Origin: Micractinium sp. NFX-FRZ
Lineage: Eukaryota; Chlorophyta; Trebouxiophyceae; Chlorellales; Chlorellaceae
NCBI GenBank assembly: GCA_029339195.1
Contig: JAPTJF010000181.1
Coordinates: 49,603-113,602, forward strand
DNA: 64,000 nt
Direction: 5' to 3'
In this document: positions 44,953-54,955 of the stretch, in pieces
Layout of the letters: every line of letters begins with the position of its first letter
Position numbering within the stretch: position 1 is the first letter of the stretch
The notes under the pieces: model-generated
Databases searched by the model: none
Told to the model about the DNA's origin: nothing
What the model saw: the letters and a program-made list of their open reading frames with translations, nothing else
Program-made: the position numbers and the translations under genes

Positions 44953-47900
44953 TCAGAGTCCCAGGTGCTTCTTGATGGCCTCGGTGGCAATGGCCTCCGG
45001 GGTGGTGCCCGCCTTGGCAGCCGCCGCGGTCAGCGCCGCATACACGTCCTCCGCCAGGCCCACCTGCAGGGTCTGGCACAGGGGGCAGCGCAGCCACCGG
45101 GCACACGTCAGCGCCACCGCCCAAACCCCCACACCGGGTGTAAAGACTCCACTGGCAGACCCGGCTGGGTGCAGGCTGGCCTGCCTGTCAAGCAGAAAGG
45201 TAAGGCGGCACACGGCGACGATGCGGCATGCGCACCCCAGCTGCCACCCCTTGCTGCTGCGCCTCTGCCCCAGCATCGAGTTGGGTCCTTCCCTGCCTGC
45301 CTCCCCCCCGGCCCTGCCCCCCCGGCGCACACCTTGGGCAGCTTCTCGGCAGCTGCGGGGGCGATGTAGGAGGCCTGGAAGGCGCGGATGGCGTCAAAGC
45401 CCACGCGCGCGCTGAAGTCGCCCAGCGACTCGCTGCCCCGCCGCTGCGCAGCAAACATCGCAAAGATGGGCTCGAAGAAGGTCTCAAAGTCCTGCAACAA
45501 ACAAAGGGGTTGGACGAAAGCGAGAGGTTGAGGAGGGCTTGTGCGGGGTGCTGGCGACAGGGTGGTATCTTATTCTTGAAGGGGGAGTGAGGGCCACATG
45601 AGGCAAAGCTCAAAAGCCAGCATGCATGCACCACACCACCGCTCGTCCCCTACACAGACGTCAAAGCCCCCCCGTCCACCCTTGGCCTGGACGCACGCGC
45701 TCCACATGCGCTCCTGCCAGACGCGCAACCCTGGCCCCGTTTCCTCCCCCTTCCCCCACCCCCTCTGTGCAGCCCACAGCACGCCCTGGCCAGGCCCCCG
45801 CTCCCCACCTTTGCCTTGACGCGCTCCGCAAACGACTCTGCCAGCCGCGTCGCGTTGGTGGAGCCGCCCAGCCAGATCTGGTAGCTGTTGGGGCCGTCAC
45901 CCACAAAGCCCAGCTCCGCCATGTAGGGGCGCGCGCAGCCGTTGGGGCAGCCTGCAGAAAGAGACGGGGGCAGGATGGCGGTTGAAGGGGAGGTAAGAAA
46001 GCGGGGCACAGAAAACAGGGGTGGTGGAGGGACCCGAACCCAGCTTGGCAGGGCGGCCTGGGGAGCATATCTCCTCTCATACTTTGAATAGCCAAGTCGA
46101 AAAGTGCTTGGCCACTAATCCGGTCATGCGCACCACGAAGCGCTCGTCCTTGGGCAGGCCCACCTTGCCCATGACCGCCCACCTTCCACGCCACCCGACT
46201 CCTGAATCATGCACATCCTCTATATAAAAAAAACTCTGAACCCAGCCAAGCAGAGGTACATGGCGGCTCACTCACCGGTCATGTGCACCTTGCCCACGAC
46301 CGCCGAACCCCCGCGTCACCTAACACTGACTAATCCACGTCACTTCTCCATAACACTACAATACTCTGAACGCAACCAAGCTGCAAGCTCCTGGCCCACT
46401 CACCGGTCATGCGCACCACGAAGCGCTCCTCCTTGGGCAGGCCCACCTTGTCCATGACCGCCCGCAGGCGCGCGTTGACGTCGGGCAGCGTGCGCTCGGC
46501 CTCGCCGATGGCCAGGCCGCACAGGGGCATGGCGGGGCAGGCCATGGAGATGGACTCAATGGCGTCCCAGTCGGCCACGTCGCGCAGGCCGGCCGCCTGC
46601 ACAGGAGGAGTAATGGGGTGGCGTGGTTACGTTGAGGTTGCGGGGAGCGGCAGGCCGTGGGGGTGAGAGTGCCACATCAAGCAGGCCCGCTGCCTGGAGG
46701 GTTTGTTGCGGAAAGGGGCTGGAACATGGGGGCAGCGTGCAGCACGCTCCCAGGTCCAAGGGTGGGTAGGCCAACGGTAGGACGGTGCAGCCAGCATGAG
46801 CACAGGACCTGAAACAGAGTGTGATGCAGATGCGAGCAGATGCAGGGTGCAGCAGGGGCAAGGGGCGGCGGAGGCCTCAGACTAACGAGATTCCTTGTGC
46901 TTTGATCGTCAGTAAAGGTCAGATGGTACGGACAACACTGGAGTCATCAGCAGCCTCGCCAGGGGTAGCAGCCACAGCAGCGCCCCTCCGATATGCATCA
47001 GAATGCAAGATTGCAGGCGCGCAAGTGCATGAATGCGAGTGCAGGCAAGCACAGGCGGCGAGGCACGTGGCAGCCTCGTGCGGCTGGCAACACTAGCCCC
47101 TTTCAAAGCAGCCCTTCCTGCCATCCCCCACACTTCAAGAAGGTGTATAGATTGGCTGCCAAGAAGGTGGGTAGATTACGGCACAACTCTTGTGTTATGT
47201 GATTAACCCACCTTGAGGCTGGACATGATGTCGTCCTTCCAGGAGGGGTTGATGTCGCGCAGGATCAGGTTCTGGTTGGCGGTGATGGCCACAGGGATCT
47301 CGTAGCTGCGGCGGCGGGAGGAGACGAACACAAAGGGGGTGGTGACATAGTATGGGTGGGGTGAAGGAGGTAGCGGTGGTTAGCCACCGGGATCTTGAAG
47401 GTGCGGGTGGGGGAATTGAAGTTGGTTTGGAAGGCCAATAAGACAGCAACATGTGCAAGCGAGTGGGACCATGTGCAGTCGGCGGGCGACAAATGGAACG
47501 TGGCAGTGGGGGGCAGGCAGCAAGCAGTGCGCCCACTGCTGCTGCTGCTGCTCCACCTGCTCTGCTGCACTCACCGCTCGATGATGTTGCGCAGCGCCTT
47601 CTTGCCCTCGCCCTTCACCCGCCCATTCTGCAGGCACATGGAAGTAGTGGATGCAGGAGTGGAACGGTGAGCAGGCGGCAAGCAGCCTGCAGGAGGCGAC
47701 CCGGCAGCCAGGCACACGCGCAGTTTCCCCACGGTGCGAACCAAAGCGTGCCAGCCGCTGTGCCCCCCAGGTCGCACTTCAATCCTTCTGCTTAACCCTT
47801 CTGCTTGTGCCCCGTCCCACCTCCCACCCGCCACCACCCCCCGGCACCTGGATGTACACGCCATAGGCCAGCTTGCCATCCCCCTGCTCCATCCACCCCA

Positions 47901-50900
47901 GGTAGTCCTTGAACTCCCAGTCGGGCAGCGGGCGGAAGGGCTGCAGAGCAGGGGAGAGGAGGGGGCACAAAGAAAGGGGGGTGGATGGGGACGCGCTCAG
48001 GCGGGCAAGGGGCGGAAGGGCTGCGCCAGGTGGCAGGGGAGGTATGGAGAGGGGAGGAGCATGGTGGTTGGGCAAGGGGCTCGTTGCGGCAGTGCTGCAC
48101 CGCCTCACCCAGGCCCGCCACATCCAGCATCGCCCCAGCCTGTGAAGTCCCACCCCACTGCCCCAGCCGGTGGCTGCCTGTTGTACTGCTGCCTCACCTC
48201 AAACTTCTTGCCCATGTACTGCTCCACCACAGACCGGAACTTGTCCATGCCCCACTCGGAGATCAGGTACTTCAGGCGGGCCTGCTCGGGGAGGGCAGGA
48301 GCGGAGAGCGGGTAGGGAGTGAGGGTACAGGCAGCAGTGGAGAGGCGGTAGGGAGCCAGGGTGTAGTAGGCAGCAGATGGGGCCTCCGGTATCAGGCCTG
48401 CCCCCTTTGCTGGCGGGTGCCTGCGCTCCCCAAGCTTTGGGGCCCGGCTGCCCGAGTGCTGCCATCAACCACCACCTGCCACACCCACACAGGTGTGCTC
48501 ACAGCAAACAAGCAAAGTAGAGCAGGCGCACCTGCTTGCGGTCGTCGCGGCGGCCGTAGTCGCGCTGCACCGCCACCACCGCCTTGACGGCGTGGAAGAC
48601 GTCATCAGCGGGCACAAAGCCCACCGGGTCGGCCAGCTTGGGGAAGGTGGTCGCCTTGCCGTGGGAGCGGCCTGCGGGAGCATGGGGGGCAGCAAACAGC
48701 ACGGTGAAAGGAGGGTGGACAGCCACGGACAGAGCGGGCACTAGGCCGCCAGGTTGGGGAGGCGGTGGCCTTGCCGTGTGTGGGCACCCGGGGGACATGT
48801 GAGGGGTTAACGGCAGGGCGCGGCATGAGGTGGGCCCCAACCTGGGCGCACTGCCGTCCGTAGCCAAGCACCCAGCCAGCCACCAGCCGCCTCCCCAGGC
48901 TCGCCCCAACCATCCCATCTCCCATCCTGGCGCATGCCGCTGCCCGCCAGGTTGGTGACTCCCTCCACCAACCCCGCCCCTCCCCGCCCCCTCACTACAC
49001 CGTAATGCCACCAATGCGCCTGTACCACTGGCCCTCCCAGGGCCCCCCCCGCAGGGTCGCCCGCTCACCCATGCCGCCGCCCGCCACGATGTTGAAGCCC
49101 TGCAGCTCCCCCGCCTCGTTTGTGATCACCACCAGCCCCAGGTCGTTGGTGAACAGGTCCAGGCTGTTGTCGCCGGGGACTGCAGGGGGGGTGGAGGGGA
49201 GGCTGAGAACTTTAAAGAGAAGAGGAAGAGGAAAAGGAAGAAGAAGAAGAAGAAGTGGTACTGGACAGGTCCATGCTGTTGTCGCCGGGGACTGCGATGG
49301 GGAGGAACAAGAAGAAGGAGAAGAAGGAGAAGGTTGAGAAAAAGAAGCGGGAGGCGGGGGAGAAAGTCAGGCAAGGGGAGGAGCAATGCACGCCCCGCCT
49401 GCAGGGGAGCCCCTGCCGCGTCTCCCGCCCTACAATGCTTCGGATTCGTCCCACGGCGTTGCCCCGTTGTGCGCCGCCCAGCTCAATGCCTCCCCGCCAC
49501 GCCCGGCTGCCTGACTCACCGGTGACGCCAACCTTGAACTTGCGGGGCAGGAAGAGGCTGCCGTAGATGGGCTCCGGGTTGCCCTCGTAGTTGGTGCCAA
49601 ACCCGTTGAAGGCGCGGTCGGCGGTCACCTTGGGGTTCTGTGGCAGCACAGGCAGGGAAGGGAGGGCAGGCAGGGCGGGGGGGAATGCGAGGGGAAGTGG
49701 GTTGAACAGGGAACGCCGCCACTGCCCATTCCAAATCGTGCAGTGCCCGCCTCCCGATCAGGCAAACTGCTTGCGTCCAGCCAGCACGCCCCATATACCC
49801 CCACACCCACGTGATCACACAGCCACCTGCCCACCCACCTCCATGGTGTGCGTGTAGAACTTCTCGCCGTCCAGCCACACGTCGTAGTAGGCGCCCGACT
49901 GGGGCGCCAGCAGGTCGGCCACGTCGTTGGCGTACTGGGCAGCGTAGCTGCAGGGGGTGTCCAAGGGTCACGGAAGTCAGGCGGGCAGGTCGACCACGCA
50001 ACGCCGTGTGTGCAGCCACTGACCGCCTCTGGCCCGACACTCTCACTCACTGGGCACTCTGGCCTGCCGTAGAGGACCCGCACATGCTTACACTGCGGCA
50101 TCATGTGCCACAAGCCACCCCTTGCCCTCCAGCCCGCCCACTGCCTCCCCCTCACCGGTACTCGGGCTTGTCGGCGAACACCAGGGGGGGCGCCATGACG
50201 TTGCGGTTCACGTCGCCGCAGGCTCCCAGGGTGCTGCCCATGTTCTTGATGACGGTGGAGAACACGGTCTTGAGGTTCTGCTTCAGCACGCCGTGCAGCT
50301 GGAAGGTCTGGCGCGTGGTGAGGCGCAGCGTGCCGTTGCCGTACTGCACGCGGCGGGGCGGGCGGGGCCAGCAGAGGCAGCGTGACGGCAGCGGCGCAAG
50401 TGCGCACGGCGGCAACTGCTCCTGCCTACTGCAGTGAGCAACTCCGTATGACTGCCAGTGGCCCCCCTGACACACACTGTCCACAGCGACACCCTTGCCT
50501 GCCAGCTCACCCTGACCAGGCACTGAGGGTTGGCTGCTCCCCACAACACACCCACAACACCCACAACAAGCGCCCGGGCAGAACCCAGCACCCAGCAGGC
50601 CTGCCAGCTCATGCATGACCAACAAAGCAGGCTGGTTGTTCCCCACAACACAATCTGCAGCAACCACACCACAGCAAACCACAGCACCCACCAGGCCTGC
50701 CAGCTCGGCCATGACCAGGCACAGCTGGCTGGCTGCTCTTTGGGCCCCCACAACATATGAGCCACCCACAGCACACCTCCAAGGCACCCCCAGCACCCAC
50801 CAGGTCTGCCAGCTCATCCATGACCAGGTACAGCTGGTTGGTGACAGCGCCCGCTGGCTGGCGGGTGCGCATCATGAACTGCAGGCGGGCGGGCGGCAGG

Positions 50901-51682
50901 CAGGAGGGCGGTTGGGGCAAAGAGCGTGCAGCGGCAAGCAAGCTGAACCAGCGAGACACAGGGCGCCGGCAAGCCAACTGCCTAGGTATAGCAATCGCCT
51001 TCAAACGTCCTTCACGGTCTGCATATGCAAAGACACACTTGCCAAACGCCCGGCCCCCTTGCCCCCGCGGGCCGGATGGCACCCACCTGGTAGGACTTGC
51101 CGGCACCGAAGGTGCGTGCCTCGCGGTTGTCCTGCATGTAACTGCCGTGGAACTTCATCAGCTGCACCGCATCCTCGCTGATGTTGGGCTGCTCCGTCAC
51201 CAGCTCCTGCAACAGTTGAATTTTAGAGCAAGCTGGGTGAGTGGTGCGAGCGCGGCGAGAGCGCGACAGGTGGCCGGCGCTGTTTGGCGGGGCGGCTGTG
51301 AGCGCAGCGGTGGCCAGCCTTTGCCTGGTCGTGCGCCAAGGCAAACCCTGCACGGCAGGCCTGTCAAGCCACGCATGCCAAGGGCCAATCTGGCGCGAGT
51401 GCCCGCGGCGTGGCGCCGCATGCGCCTGCTGCTGGCACCGCCGCCGCCGCCGCCGCTGCCGCCACTGCCGCCCCACCACCGGCTCGCCTGCATCAGCGGG
51501 TGCCGCAGAAAGTCGCTCTTCTCCTTGATGAGCTCCACCTTGGAGCGCTTGGGCTTGTTGGAAGTGGGCGGGCGGCTGGGGGTTGCGACGCAGGTGGTGG
51601 TGCTCGCGCAGCGCTGCGGGCTGCCGCTGGGGCGAGGAGCCACCAGGGCGCTGCCCAGGAAGGCGGAGGTGGCGGACTGCAT
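44953..51682 (-). CDS. SIR: Ferredoxin-dependent sulfite reductase, plastid
   Basis: Reduces sulfite to sulfide with six electrons from ferredoxin using siroheme and a 4Fe-4S cluster, in the plastid. Sixteen exons, high to low: 51682-51488, 51206-51087, 50878-50801, 50343-50156, 49947-49839, 49637-49520, 49179-49069, 48671-48532, 48281-48198, 47940-47848, 47627-47575, 47305-47212, 46596-46404, 45951-45809, 45491-45333 and 45072-44953. Phases agree, giving 665 residues. The first 45 residues are Ser/Thr/Arg-rich ([20 protein letters not shown]), a plastid transit peptide. Cluster ligands are C481 and C487 ([10 protein letters not shown]) and C527 and C531 ([15 protein letters not shown]). [17 protein letters not shown] marks SIR rather than nitrite reductase. 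The first intron needs a GC donor (51487). Several introns contain copies of exon edges. Confidence 0.95.
46120..46462. repeat. Three copies of the SIR exon-13 edge
   Basis: The real exon-13 end and donor (46402-46460, containing CACCGGTCATGCGCACCACG) recur at about 46122-46185, nearly intact including TTGGGCAGGCCCACCTTG, and at about 46274-46310 with an internal deletion. Both copies lie inside the intron between exons 13 and 14. Confidence 0.9.
50495..50848. repeat. Four copies of the SIR exon-3 edge
   Basis: The exon-3 end and donor (50795-50848) contain CTGCCAGCTCATCCATGACC. Decayed copies follow inside the next intron at about 50682-50735, 50593-50640 and 50500-50540, each with CTGCCAGCTC and a GACCA core. 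They are spaced roughly 90-110 bp, with CACAACA-rich filler between. Confidence 0.9.
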
Positions 51683-51997
51683 GCTTGCTCCTGTGCCTCT
51701 TGCCGGCCGCCGAGGTGATGGGGGGTTCTGGCTGTGCACCCCTGCTGGACCTGCTGCTCAAAGGCCCACGCCAAAGGAACACAGATGCCAGAGAGGTCTC
51801 TGGTTGTTACAGGGTTCTCTGTTGTGAGTTGTGAGTGCTGGCAAATGCGGTGCAGAGGAGGTGTCATCTCTTTCGACACTCCTGACGCAATCGTTTATTT
51901 CGAGCACCGATCGCCGTAGCGGCTCGATCGCCGTAGCGGCCAGCGCCCTGCACGAGTGCTGAGCGGTCAAGGTCAATCAAGGGGCTTTTCGGCCGCA
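51683..51997. promoter_or_regulatory. Divergent promoter region, SIR / unknown gene
   Basis: 315 bases between divergent starts. It holds an exact 17-bp direct repeat, listed separately, and AT-richer patches near 51810-51900. Confidence 0.55.
51908..51941. repeat. 17-bp tandem repeat in the SIR divergent promoter
   Basis: Two adjacent units reading CGATCGCCGTAGCGGC(T/C), at 51908-51924 and 51925-51941. The position between two divergent starts makes a protein-binding site plausible, but this is inference. Confidence 0.8.
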
Positions 51998-54047
51998 ATG
52001 CGTCGCCGCCTGCTGGCCTGCTTTCGCCCGGTGCCATTGGTGAGGCCTGCAGGGGCTGCCGCACCCCGGTGCAGGCTCCCGGAGAATCCTGGGGTTCACA
52101 AAGCTGCATCCCTCTGATGTCAAAAGCTAGAAGCAGCCCTGAAGCCTGCTGCCTGCATTCTGAACCCTCGAAAAACTTGCAAACTGCTGCAGGACGCAGC
52201 GGATGGCTCTGCAGGGGAGCAGCGGTTGCGAGCGCTGCCGCCGCCGTTCGCCTTGCATCGGCCCGCTGCCGCCGTGTCGCCGCCGCCCTCGCCCTCGAAA
52301 CTGCCCCTCGCGAAAGGCAGCCTGTCCCCTGCCGCCATCCGGGCGCCAAGCAGCCTGGAAGACGCGCTGGCCTGGCTGAATGCCGAGCCGCCGGCCTCGC
52401 CTGGGCCAGCAGCGGGTGCCGGGGCGGAGCGCCCGCCCTCTGCTGCCGAGATGGTGCGCCGCGCGTTTGCGGCGGGGCAGAGCCGCCGTCGGGTGACGCC
52501 CGAGCAGGCGCAGCGCGAGCGGCTGCGCCATGCAGCAGAGCAGGAGGACCACAGAAAGACGCTGCTTGAGCTGGAGCGCAGCCTGGGGCGCCGCAGCGTT
52601 GGCAGAGGCGTCCGCAGCGCCCGGCACGGCCGTGTGACCGCGGCAGCAGTGGCCCGCACTGCCCCGCCTCAGCCGGCGCAACTGGAGCTGGCGGCACCTC
52701 CAGGTGAGGTTCGGGTGCTGGGCTGATGCAGCCATCTTTATCTGCTCTGGCCGTCGCTACCTGCACGCTTGCTGCTGCTCCAGCCGCCCCCAGCACCCAA
52801 TTGTTCCTTCCCAATGAAAAATGGACGCTGGGAGCGGCCGTGGCACCTTCACCATCTGCTCTGGCAGTCCCTTCCCGCACGCTTGCTGCAGCACCCAGCA
52901 CCCAGTACTTTCTTCTCCCTGTGTAGGTGGCGCCGCTCCGCCACCGCTGCAGCAGCCGCCAGCGGGCTTCACGCTGGCCCCTGTCTTCCAGTCGCATGCC
53001 AGCGGTGCTGCTGCCTGTGGCCTGGTGCCACCACACAGCCGCCGCCCCACACAGGCAAGCACACCTGCCGCAGGCAGCACCGGCCCCACCGCGGCCGCCT
53101 CGGCTGCCGCTACCCTTGCCGCAGCCGCCGCAGGCGTGGAAGCACCAGGGCCCGCGGCCACCAACACAGTGGCGCCATCTGCTGGCAGCGCAGCTGGCTC
53201 CACCACCCGCAGCAGGCGCAGGGCTGTGGGCAGCAGCGCTCTTGGCAGCGCCTCTGCAGGTGCACCTGGGTGCTGGGTGCCGCTGGGTGCTGGGAGCGGC
53301 AGCGCAAGCTGGTGCTCCACACAGGCTCAGCAGGCCAGCAGCTGCGAAGGGGGCACCGTGTCTCTGGAGCCCATGATAGAGCTGGACGTGGCTGAGCTGG
53401 ACGCTGAGCTGGCAGCCAGGGGGGCCGCTGAGCTGGCGACCAGCAGAGGCGCCGGCGCCGCCAGGCACGCTTGGTGCCCGCCGCGCCAGCGCAGCCCTGC
53501 AGAGTGGGAGGAGGTGCCTGCTGGACCTTCGCGGTCCTTTGAAGCCTTTGTACGCAGTGTTCAGCGGATGCCAGAGAGCAGCGGCAGCGTGGCGAGCACC
53601 GGAGCATCGCGCCCGCTGGGGCGCCGCCTGACTCCAGAGCTAGCGGGTGCTGCTGAGAGCGCTGTGACGGCAGCCCAGTCCCCTGAGCAGCAGCAAGGCT
53701 GGCTGTCCTCACGCCTGCCCACAAGCGACTCCACTGCGGCGCTGCTGGGCTTGGAGGAGGGGCAGGAGGAGGGGAGCTCGGCGTCGTGCGGGAGCCTCAT
53801 CCCAGCGCTGCGCCACTCGCCGCCACCGCTGCTGGCGCAGCTGCGGCAGGCCCTGCACAGCCGCCTGCCCTCGCGCTCCGCAGCGGGCAGCCAGCAGGCG
53901 GCCAGGAAAGCCAGCCGGCGGCGCAGGAGCTTGCTGGCCGCAGAGGATGTGCACCCTAAAGCAGCCCCGGCAGACAAGCCTGCATGGCAGCGTGGCCGCC
54001 TGGCGGGCGGTCACCACAGCACTGACGAGAACAGCCCTGTGGGATAA
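51998..54047 (+). CDS. Low-complexity protein of unknown function
   Basis: Not recognised. Exons: 51998-52039, 52193-52703 and 52927-54047, all in phase, 557 residues. Exon 1 (MRRRLLACFRPVPL) was chosen because the long second exon has no in-frame ATG before residue about 90 and the phases fit. The second exon begins with Ala/Pro-rich sequence, then EDALAWLNAEPP and a basic helix around VTPEQAQRERLRHAAEQEDH. The rest is Ala/Ser/Gly-rich and largely disordered, with a short acidic-hydrophobic patch IELDVAELDAELAA and basic KASRRRRSLLAA near the end. No signal peptide or membrane segment is clear. Its start lies 315 bases from the sulfite reductase start, so the two may share a promoter. The existence of the gene rests on open frame and splice consistency. 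Confidence 0.6.
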
Positions 54048-54955
54048 GAGACCAGCCTCCGCTGCGATGATGCCTCTCCTTGGCTGGACAGGCAGCTTGT
54101 AGCAGCAACATTTTTGACAGCAGCATTCACAGTGTAGCATTAGCCCAAGCAAGCATCAGGAAATCATTCGCCCCGCAGATCGTACAGCACACACACAAGG
54201 CGTGGGCGTAAATGAGCCGCCCACGTATGCAGCGTTAGCCAGCATAGCACACAACGAGTCTACCAATCACGCAAAGCATACTGTGCAGCACTGTATGGTA
54301 TACACGTGTAGTATGTTCTCCCTTCTTCATTGCATGCTTCTCTGTGCGAAAAAGTACACCTAGTCAATCACACTTTCATATTTGTTAGCTGGCGGGCTCC
54401 GAGCCCTGCTCGTGCTTGCCTTTTGTGCTTTATTGTCGCCCTTATGCACTGCTATCAACATGTGACTGCAGCAAAGTGAGCAGCCTGACTGGTACTTTTG
54501 AAGCACAACACAGGAAGAAGGGGCGCCAGGAGAGCGGGGTAGAACATGACAGTTGGAGCGCAGGGTGCTGGGACGTCATGCAAAGGGTAGCAAAACTGGC
54601 ACCATGGCATACAGTGTATGGGGCGAGGTCGCAGCAGCAACAACAGCAAGCAGATTACATGCAGGGCATGGTACAGCAGCTGAAGGGAAGCCGGGGTCAG
54701 GCCCCAGTGCAAAAAAGCAGGGAGCAGAGTGGGAGACTGTCGGTGTCGAGAGGGGTTGTGTACAGCAGGCAGATCATGTCAGGGCAGCAAGTGTGGAGCC
54801 GTGATGGGATGAAGAAGCCATTTGTTGGTGCTGAGAAGCCTGGGCGGTGCAAACAGTTTCAAAGGCAAGGGAGGTCATGACCCGAGGAGGAGGACACTGA
54901 GGTGCCCAGCCACAATACGTGTCCCACGAGCGGGCGCAGCGGGCGCATCGCTCAC
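54048..54955. other. Convergent spacer
   Basis: About 900 bases between the unknown plus-strand gene and the unknown minus-strand gene, noticeably AT-richer near 54100-54480 than the rest of the window. It presumably holds both 3' UTRs. No RNA gene or exon was found. Confidence 0.5.

Noticed and set aside
51864..53468. Long open frame (over 500 codons) on the minus strand opposite the unknown plus-strand gene
   Set aside because: It is the GC-rich antisense shadow of the plus-strand exons, with no domain, no splice-consistent extension and Ala/Arg/Pro-only composition.
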